Shown: piece after piece, positions 54,598-63,880 of the stretch
Layout: each line of letters begins with the position of its first letter
How positions within the stretch are numbered: the stretch's first letter is position 1
DNA from: Streptomyces sp. PR69
Lineage (GTDB): Bacteria; Actinomycetota; Actinomycetes; Streptomycetales; Streptomycetaceae
Reading direction: 5' to 3'
Assembly (NCBI RefSeq): GCF_026420845.1
Contig: NZ_JAOWCB010000027.1
Span: forward strand, 21,240 to 85,239
Length of the DNA stretch: 64,000 nt
Program-made: the position numbers and the translations under genes
The notes under the pieces: generated by a model
Seen by the model: the letters and a program-made list of their open reading frames with translations, nothing else
Told to the model about the DNA's origin: nothing
The model's database searches: none

Positions 54598-56778
54598 TCA
54601 GCGGCAGCTGATCTGCGACTCGGCCCAGTCCGCGAGCGTCGCCGAGTCGAACGCCGACTGCGGCTCCACGACCAGCCGCAGCGTCTTGTGCCCGACGAGC
54701 GACACATTCACCGGCACCGCCGGGTCCCCGCCCCGGATCACCGGCGAACGCCACAACCGCGTCCCGTCCCCGTAGACGGAGAACCGCACCGCGCCCAGCC
54801 CCAGCATCATGTCGTCCACGCCGGCTTCGGCCCGGTAGGCGGTGCACGAGCGGTTGAGGTCGATGGTGACGGAGGACCTGCCGTGCACGGTGGCCCCGTG
54901 TGCGTAGTGCGTGCCGGCGATCGACATGCCCCAGCGCTGCCAGAGCCAGCTGCTCTCGCCCAACCGCACTTCGGGCCCGGTGTGGTCGCCGAGGATCCCG
55001 TATCGGAGCTGATTGACCTGATAGACCTCCGGGGCCGGAGGCGGCGGCTCCGGTGTGGGCGGCGGTGTGGGAGTCGGCGTGGGGGACGGCGTGGGCGTGG
55101 GCGGCGGGCTCGGCTCCGGGGCGGGTGTCGGAGACGCCGCGGTCGGGACGGGTGCCGGCGCGGGCGCCGTGGAGGGGGTCGGTGGGGGCGTTGGCGTCGG
55201 GGTCGGTGTGGACGCGGGCGGCGGCGCGGCGGGCGCCGCCGCGGGCGGGGCAGGCGGCTCGGAGGGCTCCGGGGACGGCGACGGCGACGGCGGGGCGGGC
55301 TCCGCCGGCGGCAGCGGTTGCGCGGCAGGGGGCTTGGCCTGCGGCACGGGCTCGGACTTGGGTTTCGGGTCGCCGGCCAGCGCCCAGACGACCGCCGCCG
55401 CGGCCGCGGCGGCCAGCGCCGCCGCGATGGTTGCCTTGGCAGCGGCCCCTATGCCCTCGCCCGCCGCCCCGCCCGCCGCCGACGAACCACCCGACGAGCC
55501 GGACGCCCCGGCCGTACCGGACGCCCCCGCCGAACCGGCGGCCCCCGATGCGCCGGCGCTCCCGGACGTTCCACCCGTCGCCGCGGCCGCCGCGCCCGCA
55601 CCCGCCGCCCCAACGGCCCCTCCGGCCACCACGCCCGCGGCCTTGAGCGAATACCCGGCGGCGAACCAGCCGATGACCGCGACCGGCAGCAGCGCCGGAA
55701 TGCCCGCATTGACATGCTCCAGCTCGCCCGCGGCCAGCCGGCACCTCGCGCACTCCTCCAGATGTCTGCGCAGCCCCCGCTCCGCCCGCATCCGCAGCCC
55801 CCCGCGGGCATACGCCCCCAGCCGGTCCGCATACCGCGCACAGTCCCCGCCCGAGGTGAGCGCGGAACTCACATGGGCCTGCAGATACGCCTGCTTGAGG
55901 CCCTCCCGCGCCCGACTGGCCAGCACCGCCGTGGCATTGGCCGTCAGCCCGAAGAGCGGTGCGATCTCGCTCGGCGACTCCTCCTCCACCGTCGTATGCC
56001 ACAGCACCGCCTGCCAGCGCTCCGGCAGCGAACGGAACGCCTGCAAGGCAAGCGACTGCTCCGCCTCCTGCATCGCGCGCACATCCGCGCCCAGATCGAG
56101 GCCCTCGGCACGCGCCCCGTCCGCGCTGCGCGCCGCCTCCACGGCGAACACCGCGAAATCCTCGACCAGATGCTCCCGTTTCGCCGTTTTCGCCCAGGCT
56201 GCGGCGACCCGTCGCACGGTCGTCAGCAGATACGCCCGCACCGCCTGCTCAGGGCCCGCGCCCCTGCGGACCGCCTGCAGCGTCCGTGCGAAGACCTCGG
56301 CCGTCAGATCGTCGGCGGTGTGGGCATCCCGGCAGCAGCTGCGCGCATAACGCCGCACCGCCTCCGAGTGACGGCGGAACAGCTCCTCGTATGCGCTGTC
56401 CTCGCCGTCCCGCATGCGCTGGACGAGATCGGCGTCCGACGGAGGCGCCTCCACGGGCGGCGGCAGTACGGACTCCCCCTGCCTCGCCCCCCGCCGACCC
56501 GTGTGCCGGCCGTGTCCGCCCCGGCGTCCCCTACGCCCGCGCTGCGGCGGCACCGAATGCCCGCCAGAATCCCAGCCCGCGCCGGAACCGGAACCCGCCT
56601 CCGCCGCCAAGCCCCGGACGTCAGCCGCTTCGGAGCCCGCACCACCGCCCGGCATCCCGGATGCGCCCCGGGGCCCTCCCTGGCTCGGGACCTGCCGCGA
56701 AGGCAGACCGGCGGACTCATCGCCGCCCGCACGGTCGAGAGACTCGTCCCGGCTGTCACCCCGACCGTCACCGCTCAT
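54598..56778 (-). CDS. ECF sigma factor fused to zinc-finger, TM and NPCBM domains
   Basis: The 726-residue protein joins a whole signal pathway. After a Gly/Arg-rich N-terminus come sigma region 2 (DADLVQRMRDGEDSAYEELF, TADDLTAEVFARTLQAVRRG, about 105-165) and region 4 (FRSLPERWQAVLWHTTVEEE, PSEIAPLFGLTANATAVLAS, about 235-285). A putative anti-sigma zinc finger HLEECARC is near residue 337, followed by hydrophobic TM stretches at about 355-380 and 445-467, a ~110-residue Pro-rich stalk, and from about 585 an NPCBM-type carbohydrate-binding domain (YQVNQLRYGILGDHTGPEVR) outside the cell. Sigma factors of this type exist in Streptomyces (recall of ECF52-like groups). ATG 56778 has GGGAG eight bases upstream. 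Confidence 0.9.
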   Translation of the reverse strand: MSGDGRGDSRDESLDRAGGDESAGLPSRQVPSQGGPRGASGMPGGGAGSEAADVRGLAAEAGSGSGAGWDSGGHSVPPQRGRRGRRGGHGRHTGRRGARQGESVLPPPVEAPPSDADLVQRMRDGEDSAYEELFRRHSEAVRRYARSCCRDAHTADDLTAEVFARTLQAVRRGAGPEQAVRAYLLTTVRRVAAAWAKTAKREHLVEDFAVFAVEAARSADGARAEGLDLGADVRAMQEAEQSLALQAFRSLPERWQAVLWHTTVEEESPSEIAPLFGLTANATAVLASRAREGLKQAYLQAHVSSALTSGGDCARYADRLGAYARGGLRMRAERGLRRHLEECARCRLAAGELEHVNAGIPALLPVAVIGWFAAGYSLKAAGVVAGGAVGAAGAGAAAAATGGTSGSAGASGAAGSAGASGTAGASGSSGGSSAAGGAAGEGIGAAAKATIAAALAAAAAAAVVWALAGDPKPKSEPVPQAKPPAAQPLPPAEPAPPSPSPSPEPSEPPAPPAAAPAAPPPASTPTPTPTPPPTPSTAPAPAPVPTAASPTPAPEPSPPPTPTPSPTPTPTPPPTPEPPPPAPEVYQVNQLRYGILGDHTGPEVRLGESSWLWQRWGMSIAGTHYAHGATVHGRSSVTIDLNRSCTAYRAEAGVDDMMLGLGAVRFSVYGDGTRLWRSPVIRGGDPAVPVNVSLVGHKTLRLVVEPQSAFDSATLADWAESQISCR

Positions 56779-57052
56779 CGCGGAAGCTCCCGTACGCACG
56801 CGCGGACTCGAACACCGGGCCAGAGTGCCACAGAGCCGCTATACGCCGAACCCTCAGGTCCCGCAACCACCCGTCCGGGGAGACTCCCCGAAACCGGGCA
56901 CGAGCCTTCACTCGTTCGGGTAATGCCCCGACGGCCCTATGACGACCGCATGCAGCAGGCCGGTTCACCAGCCGACGCGCCAGCCTGTTCACCGGCCGGT
57001 TGACGACCCGGTCGACCGGCCGGCCGACCCGCGGGCCCCGCCTCCGGAGACG

Positions 57053-57913
57053 TCAGACCGCCCGCGGCCGCAGCCCCTCCAGCAGGATGTCCAGCAGCCG
57101 CTCCGAGGCCGCCGCCTGCTGCACCGCGTCCGGCAGGGAAGGCGCGGCCGTGGCTATCACCAGCAGCACATCGGCCACCGTGACGTCAGTGCGCAGCTCA
57201 CCGGCCTCCCGCGCCCGCTCCACGAGCTGCCCCACAACCTCCAGCAGCTCGTCCGCGCCCGACCCTTCCTGCTCCTCCGCCGGCACCCCGCGCGGCCCGA
57301 CCACCCGCGCCGCGCCCGGCCCGCCCGCCCGCTGCTGGGGCACCCGGACCTCTTCGCCGCCGTCACTCGGCTGGCCCTCGCCGTCCACGCGCACCCGCAG
57401 CACCTGCGGCGGCAGCAGCCGGCCCGCGCCCGACGCCACCGACGCCCGCAGGAAGCACGCGAGCGCCGGCCAGGGCTCCTCCTCCTGCCCCAGCGCCGTC
57501 CGCGCCTGCTCCGTCAGCCGCGCGGTCTCCTCCTCGGCTATACGCCGCACCAGCACGTCCTTGCTGGGGAATCGGCGGTACACCGTCCCCACACCGACCC
57601 TGGCGCGCCGCGCCACGTCCTCCATCGGCGCGCCGTAGCCCAGCTCGCCGAACACCTCGCGCGCCGCCCGCAGCACATGCTCCAGATTGCGCTGGGCGTC
57701 CACCCGCAGCGGCGTCTGACGCCCGGCGCCGACGGACCCCGCGCGCGTGGCGACCGCCGTCGGCGCGCCCGGCGACGCGGACTTAGGCGCTGACGCAGAC
57801 GCAGACGCTGACCCGGTCGCAGGCGCTGACGCCGACGTGGTTGCCGCCCCCGCCGGGATGTCGGCGGTGTGCCAATGCGTGTCCTGGATGTGCATATGTG
57901 TTCCCCCGGTCAT
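57053..57913 (-). CDS. TetR-family transcriptional regulator
   Basis: The 286-residue protein has a His-rich N-terminus and an Ala/Ser/Pro low-complexity stretch (about residues 20-60), then the TetR HTH (LEHVLRAAREVFGELGYGAP, MEDVARRARVGVGTVYRRFP, SKDVLVRRIAEEE), and a helical ligand-binding domain with an inserted Gln/Gly-rich loop (QQRAGGPGAARVVGPRG). ATG 57913 has GGGGAG five bases upstream. It is divergent from the flavoprotein gene at 58191, which may be its target. The ligand is unknown. Confidence 0.88.
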   Translation of the reverse strand: MTGGTHMHIQDTHWHTADIPAGAATTSASAPATGSASASASAPKSASPGAPTAVATRAGSVGAGRQTPLRVDAQRNLEHVLRAAREVFGELGYGAPMEDVARRARVGVGTVYRRFPSKDVLVRRIAEEETARLTEQARTALGQEEEPWPALACFLRASVASGAGRLLPPQVLRVRVDGEGQPSDGGEEVRVPQQRAGGPGAARVVGPRGVPAEEQEGSGADELLEVVGQLVERAREAGELRTDVTVADVLLVIATAAPSLPDAVQQAAASERLLDILLEGLRPRAV

Positions 57914-58190
57914 GATGTCTCCCCCCGGAGACTTTCCCCACCCTGGTCTTTCGGGCGTGCCGCGTCCGGACACCCCGACGAGGTACGAACATAGTTGAGC
58001 CCGGGTCAATTCAGAAGAGGGTGGTTCCGCACAGAGCGCCCCCCGATCGGAGCAAGGGCCGGAAGGTTCCCTATTACACCCCCTCCCCTCACCCCCCACG
58101 CCTATCCTGACCTGCACGCCTTCCATCCCCCGCGGCAAGCGTGCCGCCCCGCTTCCGCGCGGACTGCCGGTCACACAATTCGCCGGGGCT

Positions 58191-59690
58191 GTGGACAAAC
58201 GCCTGAGCCCGTTGCCTCATGGGATGGTGAAGGCTGCGAATCCCGGCGGGACGACCCCCGGCCGACGTCCGGACAGGCGCATCCTCGTCGTCGGCGGAGG
58301 CTATGTCGGCATGTACACCGCGCTGCGCCTCCAGCGGACGCTGAAGGCCGAGCTCGGCCGCGGCGAGGTGGAGATCCTGGTGGTCACCCGCGACCCTTAT
58401 ATGACATACCAGCCCTTCCTGCCGGAAGCAGCCGCAGGCAACATCTCCCCGCGCCATGTCGTGGTCCCGCTCCGCCGGGTGCTCGACAAGTGCGCCATCC
58501 TCATCGGCGAGGCCACGGCCATCGACCACGCCAAGCGCACGGCTGCCGTCAGGACCCTCGCCACGGACGAGGAGGGCGCAGGCCCCCGGGAGATCTCCTA
58601 TGACGAACTCGTCCTCGCGCCCGGCTCCATCTCACGCACCCTGCCCATCCCCGGTCTCGCCGACCACGGCATCGGCTTCAAAGCCGTCGAAGAGGCCATC
58701 GGCCTGCGCAACCATGTCATCGAGCAGATGGACATCGCCTCCTCCACCCGCGACCCCGCCATCCGCGACGCAGCGCTGACCTTCGTCTTCGTCGGCGGCG
58801 GCTTCGCCGGAGTCGAGGCACTCGGCGAACTGGAGGACATGGCCCGCTATGCCGCGCGCTACTACCACAACATCAAGCCCGCCGACCTGAAGTGGATCCT
58901 GGTCGAGGCCACCGACCGCATCCTCCCCGAGGTGGGGGAGCGGATGGGCAAGTACGCGGTACGGGAGCTGCGCGCCCGCAACATCGACGTAAGGCTCGAA
59001 ACGCGCCTGGAGTCCTGCGAGGACCGGGTCGCCGTGCTGAGCGACGGCTCGCGCTTCCCCACCCGCACCGTCGTGTGGACAGCGGGTGTGCGGCCGGCGC
59101 CCCTCCTGGCCGCCACCGATCTGCCCCTCAACGAACGGGGACGGCTGCGCTGCACCGCCCAGCTCACCGTCGACGGCGTCGAACACGCCTGGTCGGCCGG
59201 CGACGCCGCCGCCGTCCCCGACCTCACGGCCGGCGAACCCGGCGCCGAGTGCGCGCCGAACGCCCAGCACGCCCTGCGCCAGACCAAGGTCCTCGCCGAG
59301 AACATCGCAGCCTCGCTCAGCGGCCGCCCCTTGAGGGAGTACGCCCACAAGTACGCGGGCTCCGTCGCCTCCCTCGGCCTCCACAAGGGCGTCGCCCATG
59401 TCTACGGCCGCAAGCTCAAGGGCTATCCCGCGTGGCTGATGCACCGCATGTACCACCTCAACCGCATGCCCACCTTCAACCGCAAGGCGCGGGTGCTCGC
59501 CGAATGGACCCTCGCCGGCCTGTTCAAACGCGAGATCGTCTCCCTCGGTTCGCTGGAACATCCCCGTGCGGAGTTTGAACTCGCCGCGGGCGGCAGACGT
59601 ACATCCCAAGGGCCCGACGGGCCCTTGGGATCCGGCGACTCCAAGGACGGGCACGGCAGCCCCAAAGACCGTCCGAAGGACGGTCCGTAG
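58191..59690 (+). CDS. Type II NADH-dehydrogenase-like flavoprotein
   Basis: The ~499-residue protein is a two-dinucleotide-binding oxidoreductase like non-proton-pumping NADH dehydrogenases. The FAD motif is RILVVGGGYVGMYTALRL, followed by YMTYQPFLPEAAAGNISPRH, LVLAPGSISRTLPIPGL, the NADH motif LTFVFVGGGFAGVEALGELE and the terminal FAD segment HAWSAGDAAAVPDL. The C-terminal region (KRKLKGYPAWLMHRMYHLNR-like) could attach to the membrane. It should pass electrons from NADH to menaquinone; this is inferred from the family. The start is uncertain: GTG 58191 or ATG 58224, both with weak ribosome-binding sites. Confidence 0.88.
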   Translation: MDKRLSPLPHGMVKAANPGGTTPGRRPDRRILVVGGGYVGMYTALRLQRTLKAELGRGEVEILVVTRDPYMTYQPFLPEAAAGNISPRHVVVPLRRVLDKCAILIGEATAIDHAKRTAAVRTLATDEEGAGPREISYDELVLAPGSISRTLPIPGLADHGIGFKAVEEAIGLRNHVIEQMDIASSTRDPAIRDAALTFVFVGGGFAGVEALGELEDMARYAARYYHNIKPADLKWILVEATDRILPEVGERMGKYAVRELRARNIDVRLETRLESCEDRVAVLSDGSRFPTRTVVWTAGVRPAPLLAATDLPLNERGRLRCTAQLTVDGVEHAWSAGDAAAVPDLTAGEPGAECAPNAQHALRQTKVLAENIAASLSGRPLREYAHKYAGSVASLGLHKGVAHVYGRKLKGYPAWLMHRMYHLNRMPTFNRKARVLAEWTLAGLFKREIVSLGSLEHPRAEFELAAGGRRTSQGPDGPLGSGDSKDGHGSPKDRPKDGP

Positions 59691-59796
59691 CGGCAGGACT
59701 GTCAGTCCGGTCGGTCACACTGGACGTGTGACCATAGGTGGGCTCACACCTGCGCAGAGTGACCCTTGGCGACAACCCATTGAGGCTAGAAAGTCA

Positions 59797-61608
59797 GTGA
59801 ACTTCACGCGTTGGAGCGCAAGGCTCCCGGGTACGCAGCGTCGCGCCGCAGCGCGCAGGACCGACCATGGGCGCTCCCCGGCCCAGCGGGGGGAAGGCTC
59901 GGTGCCCGCGGCCCGCGGCGAGTACACCCGGCAGCCGGAGGCCCCGCCCGACGCCCCCGCCCTCGACGACTTCTCCGTCGGCGAGATCCTCGGCCGGCTT
60001 CCCGCCCTGGTCGCCCTCGTGTACGGACCGGAACACCGCGTCGCCTATGTCAACGACGCCTATGCGGCGGTCTTCGGGTCCCGCAAGGCCGGCACGGCAG
60101 CCGCCGAGAGCTGTCCCGAGCTGGCGGAGCTCGGCCTGCTCCCGCTGATGGACCAGGTGCTGCGCAGCGGCAGGCCGCGGACCGTCAAGTCCCGCAAGGT
60201 CCAGGGGCATGGCTCGTACACCATCACCTGCCTGCCCGCAGAGCGCAGCCGCGCCGCCGCCGCACTGCCCGCCGGATCGCCCGCAGACGGCGCGGAAGCC
60301 CCCGCAGCCACAGCAGGCACAACAGGTACGGCAAGCACAGCAGGCACAACAGGTACGGCAGGTACGGCAAGCACGGCAGGTACGGCAGGCACAGGGGGCG
60401 CCGACGACGGCGGGAACGTCGCAGGCGTCCTCGTCTTCGCGGCCGACGTCACCGACCAGGCCGAGGCGGCCGAGCGGCTGCGCGCCAGCGAACGCCGCCA
60501 CCGCGAGACCGCCGTCACCCTCCAGAGGTCGCTCCTGCCCCAGGAGTTGGAGCAGCCCGACGATCTGCGGATCGCCGCCACCTACCAACCGGGCGGCACG
60601 GACGCCGCGGTGGGCGGCGACTGGTACGACGTGATCACCCTCGGCGCCGGCCGCACCGCCCTCGTCATCGGCGATGTCATGGGCCGCGGAGTGCGCGCCG
60701 CCGCCGTCATGGGCCAGCTCCGCACCGCCGTACGGGCCTATGCCCGCCTCGACCTGCCGCCGCACGAGGTGCTCCAGCTGCTCGACGGGCTCGCCTCCGA
60801 GATCGACCCCAGTCAGATCGCCACCTGCGTCTACGCCGTCCACGACCCGAACGAGGGACGCCTCGTCTACGCCTCCGCCGGCCATCTCCCCATCCTCGTC
60901 AGGGACGAGGACGGCACGGTCCGCAGGGCGGAGGAGCCGACCGGCCCGCCGCTCGGCACGGGAGGCTGGCTGCACACCTCGGGCTCCATCGCCCTGCCGC
61001 CCGGCGCAAGCGCCGTCCTCTACACGGACGGGCTGGTCGAGCGCCGAGACGAGGACATCGACAAGGGCGTGGCCGCGCTGGAGGGCGCCCTCGCCGGCGC
61101 GACGGGCGGACCCCAGGTCGTCTGCGACCGGCTGATCCGCTCCCTGGGAGTGACCGCCGACCACGATGACGACGTGGCCGTGCTCGTCATCCAGCACCCC
61201 ACCCGCACCGGCATGGACGCCGAGCTGTTCCACAACGCCGCCCTGGACCTCCTCGGCGGTGTGGAGGCCGCCCCGCGCGCGCGGGCCTTCGCATCAGGGG
61301 TGCTGGCGTCCTGGCGCTTCTCTCCGGAGCTGCACGATCTGGGGGTGCTGGCGGCCAGCGAACTGGTCGCCAACTCCCTGAAACACGGCACGCCGCCCAT
61401 GCGGCTGCGGCTCCGCCGCACCGACCGCCGGCTGACCATCGAGGTGACGGACGGGGACGACCATCTGCCGCGCCGCCGCCGCGCCGAGACGGAGGACGAG
61501 GCGGGCCGCGGAATCTCGATCATCGCGACGATCGCCTCGTCCTGGGGAAGCCGCCGCACCCCGGGCGGCGGCAAGGCGGTCTGGTGCGAGTTCGCCCTGC
61601 CGCGCTGA
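59797..61608 (+). CDS. PAS-SpoIIE phosphatase-HATPase regulator
   Basis: The 603-residue soluble protein has a PAS-like domain (about 50-210: ILGRLPALVALVYGPEHRVA, YVNDAYAAVFGS), a Thr/Ala/Gly repeat linker (TAGTTGTASTAGTTGTAG), a SpoIIE/PPM domain (GGDWYDVI, VIGDVMGRGVRAAAVMGQLR, VLYTDGLVERRD, DHDDDVAVLVIQ), and a C-terminal HATPase_c_2 anti-sigma kinase fold (ASELVANSLKHGTPPMRLRL, GRGISIIATIASSWGSRRTP). It should integrate a signal with dephosphorylation and kinase activity in sigma-factor partner switching. GTG 59797 gives the usual NFTRWSARLPGTQ start; GTG 59728 is an upstream alternative. Confidence 0.93.
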   Translation: MNFTRWSARLPGTQRRAAARRTDHGRSPAQRGEGSVPAARGEYTRQPEAPPDAPALDDFSVGEILGRLPALVALVYGPEHRVAYVNDAYAAVFGSRKAGTAAAESCPELAELGLLPLMDQVLRSGRPRTVKSRKVQGHGSYTITCLPAERSRAAAALPAGSPADGAEAPAATAGTTGTASTAGTTGTAGTASTAGTAGTGGADDGGNVAGVLVFAADVTDQAEAAERLRASERRHRETAVTLQRSLLPQELEQPDDLRIAATYQPGGTDAAVGGDWYDVITLGAGRTALVIGDVMGRGVRAAAVMGQLRTAVRAYARLDLPPHEVLQLLDGLASEIDPSQIATCVYAVHDPNEGRLVYASAGHLPILVRDEDGTVRRAEEPTGPPLGTGGWLHTSGSIALPPGASAVLYTDGLVERRDEDIDKGVAALEGALAGATGGPQVVCDRLIRSLGVTADHDDDVAVLVIQHPTRTGMDAELFHNAALDLLGGVEAAPRARAFASGVLASWRFSPELHDLGVLAASELVANSLKHGTPPMRLRLRRTDRRLTIEVTDGDDHLPRRRRAETEDEAGRGISIIATIASSWGSRRTPGGGKAVWCEFALPR

Positions 61609-61674
61609 CGGGGTGCCATCCGCTCACTGGGCAGCTGTTCGGTGACCGGTGGGCAGCCGGTCAGCGGCAGCCGG

Positions 61675-62988
61675 TCAGTGCGCGGCGCCTACGGCCGTCT
61701 CCGGCGACGCGGGCTTGTGCACCGCCACCACCCGCGACGCCGCGGCGAGCGACGGCTGGTCCTGTACGGGGGTGAGCCGCCGCCCCAGCCGCAGCGCCAG
61801 CACCGTGATGCCGAGCGAGAAGAGGATGAAGGTCACGATGTACGGGCCGGGCAGCATGGCCCCCATAGGACCGCCCACCGCCGGGCCGATCGCCAGCGCC
61901 AGCTGCTTGACCAGTGCAAACGCGGAGTTGTACTGCCCCACCATCGACTCGGGCGCCAGATCCGCGACCAGCGGTGCGACCGTCGGCGACAGCATCGCCT
62001 CACCAAGCCCGAACAGCGCATACGTGGAGATGAAGGCGGCCGTCGCCATGGCCTGGCTGCCGTGCCCCAGGCCCGCGTATCCGGCCGCGATCCACGCCAC
62101 GGCCCACAGCAGCCCGACTCCGGCGATCACCCGGCTGCGCCTGCGGCGCTCGACGAACTTCAGCACCAGGAACTGAGCAACCACGATCGCCCCGGTGTTC
62201 GCGGCCATCGCCACGCCGAGCGTGGAGGCGTCGATCCCGGCGGTCTCCGTGCCGTACGCCGTGAGACCTGACTCGAACTGCCCGTAGCAGGCGAAGAACA
62301 GCACAAAGCCCAGCACGCACAGCTGCACCATGGCCCGGTGCCCCAGCACCGTCCGCAGCCCGCCCCTGGCCTTGGCCTCGGCGTTCTCCGGCAGCGCGTC
62401 GCGCAGTGACGGGGCCTGCGGCAGCCGGATGGTCAGCGCGAGCCCCGTGAGCACCAGGAACATCACGGCTTCGATGGAGAACAGCAGGGTGAAGCTCGCC
62501 GGCCGGCTCTCGTCGACGATCTTCGACCCGATCAGCCCGCCGATGCCCAGCCCCAGGTTCTGCAGAAAGAACTGCATGGCGAACGCCCGGGTGCGGGTGG
62601 CGCTGCTGGAGCACCACACGAGCATCGTCGCCAGGGCCGGCTGCATCACGGCCGTACCGCTGCCGAGCAGCGCGGCGGACAGTACGACGGCGGGGACGCT
62701 TCCCGACACGCCCAGTGCTGCGGCTCCGACGGCCGCCAGCACAGCGGCCCCCACGAGAACCGGCAGCGGCCCGCGGCGGTCGATGATCCGTCCGGTGAAG
62801 GGGAGGGCGACGAGTGCGGCGATGGCGAACACCGCGAGCACCACACCCGCGGTCGTCGCGCCCAGCTGTCTCACCTGCGCCACATAGACATACAGAAAGG
62901 GAACGGTGAAGCCGAGTCCGAACGCACTCAGCACGTTGCCTGCCTGGATCCGGCGCATCGCGGCGCCCATCGCCCTGGTCACACTCAC
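61675..62988 (-). CDS. MFS transporter, divergent from a MarR regulator
   Basis: The 437-residue protein has 12 predicted TM helices and the MFS loop motif GRIIDRRGPLPVLVG between TM2 and TM3, with a second half signature near FERRRRSRVIAGVG. It looks like a drug-type exporter. The substrate is unknown. GTG 62988 (or GTG 62982) follows AAGG. The divergent gene at 63136 encodes a MarR regulator, the standard arrangement for an inducible efflux system. Confidence 0.9.
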   Translation of the reverse strand: MSVTRAMGAAMRRIQAGNVLSAFGLGFTVPFLYVYVAQVRQLGATTAGVVLAVFAIAALVALPFTGRIIDRRGPLPVLVGAAVLAAVGAAALGVSGSVPAVVLSAALLGSGTAVMQPALATMLVWCSSSATRTRAFAMQFFLQNLGLGIGGLIGSKIVDESRPASFTLLFSIEAVMFLVLTGLALTIRLPQAPSLRDALPENAEAKARGGLRTVLGHRAMVQLCVLGFVLFFACYGQFESGLTAYGTETAGIDASTLGVAMAANTGAIVVAQFLVLKFVERRRRSRVIAGVGLLWAVAWIAAGYAGLGHGSQAMATAAFISTYALFGLGEAMLSPTVAPLVADLAPESMVGQYNSAFALVKQLALAIGPAVGGPMGAMLPGPYIVTFILFSLGITVLALRLGRRLTPVQDQPSLAAASRVVAVHKPASPETAVGAAH

Positions 62989-63054
62989 CTGCCTTGGTTC
63001 TGAAGATCACGAAGATCTGGGGGTTTGAAACATGTGAAGCCCTCAGGTCTGAAG

Positions 63055-63070
63055 ACTTCAAGCTTAAAGT
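63055..63070. promoter_or_regulatory. Candidate MarR operator
   Basis: ACTTCAAGCTTAAAGT is a 16-bp inverted repeat with one mismatched pair. TGAAGACTTCA overlaps its left end, and TGAAG/CTTCA half-sites recur at 63001, 63035 and 63099. The block sits in the 147-bp gap between the MFS and MarR starts. Confidence 0.55.
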
Positions 63071-63135
63071 TCGAAGGTAAACAGTACACATCCAAGGACT
63101 TCAACGCCAACGCGCTGCATGCGATACTGCGGCGC

Positions 63136-63708
63136 ATGCCAACTGCGACCCCTGAGGGCCCCGAGACCTCTCCCGAGCCCCGGGAACCGAGCCTCGACGA
63201 ACAGATCGCCGCGTATCAGCGAGAGTTCGGCGATCTCGACCCGCAGGTCGAGAAGGTGGTCTCGGCTCTGGGCCGGCTCAATCGGCGGATGAACGTGGCG
63301 TATGGCCGCCAGGTGGCTGACCTGGGCATCAGCAACACGGAGTGGGAGGTCCTCAAGACCCTCGTCCTCTCCGGCGCCCCCTACCGCATGGGCCCCGGCG
63401 ACATTGCCCGCCGTCTGGGTCTCACCCCGGCGGCGATGACGCACCGCATCGACCGCATGGCGTCGGAGGGCCTCGTTACGCGCGACCGGGACGAGACCAA
63501 CCGCGTACGCGTCATCGTGGAGCTCACCGACGAGGGCCGGGCGAAGTGGCTTGAGGCGATGCGCATGGCCACGAGCTTCGAGGAAGATCTGCTCCAGGAC
63601 CTGTCCGGCGAGGAGCGCGCGCTGCTGGGCGAGCTGCTGATCCGTGTGCTGCGCCGGGTTGAGGACACCCAGCCGGACGCGGGCGGTCGGCTGACCGACC
63701 TGGACTGA
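63136..63708 (+). CDS. MarR-family transcriptional regulator
   Basis: The 190-residue protein has the MarR winged helix: LGISNTEWEVLKTLVLSGAP, YRMGPGDIARRLGLTPAAMT, HRIDRMASEGLVTRDRDETN, RVRVIVELTDEGRAKWLEAM, flanked by dimerisation helices. It probably represses itself and the divergent MFS gene until an inducer binds. ATG 63136 (MPTATPEGPETS) fits the family; GATACT nine bases upstream looks like a -10, so the mRNA may be leaderless. The open frame extends upstream through the operator region, which is not expected to be coding. Confidence 0.9.
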   Translation: MPTATPEGPETSPEPREPSLDEQIAAYQREFGDLDPQVEKVVSALGRLNRRMNVAYGRQVADLGISNTEWEVLKTLVLSGAPYRMGPGDIARRLGLTPAAMTHRIDRMASEGLVTRDRDETNRVRVIVELTDEGRAKWLEAMRMATSFEEDLLQDLSGEERALLGELLIRVLRRVEDTQPDAGGRLTDLD

Positions 63709-63719
63709 TCGGCCAGTGC

Positions 63720-63748
63720 TTGACACGCACCTGCGCGGTCCGTAGAGT
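63720..63748 (+). promoter_or_regulatory. rRNA operon promoter, near-consensus
   Basis: TTGACA at 63720-63725 and TAGAGT at 63743-63748 are separated by 17 bases, a near-ideal vegetative promoter for the principal sigma factor. It lies 11 bases after the MarR stop and reads toward the rRNA leader. Confidence 0.8.
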
Positions 63749-63841
63749 TCTTCGGGTTGTCACAGAGCCGGAACGGTTTTGCGGCGACAGATCCCGCCGC
63801 CGAGAGCGGCAACCCAACTCACGCACGACCTCCCAGCCGGG

Positions 63842-63867
63842 ATGAATTTCGGCATGCCGAAATTCAT
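63842..63867. promoter_or_regulatory. Perfect 26-bp palindrome upstream of the rRNA leader
   Basis: The half-site ATGAATTTCGGCA is followed directly by its exact reverse complement, giving 26 bp with no mismatch and no spacer. It is AT-rich for this genome and lies between two promoter-like segments of the rRNA operon. It could be a regulator site or a transcription barrier. Confidence 0.8.
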
Positions 63868-63880
63868 TTCAAAGGCTCGA

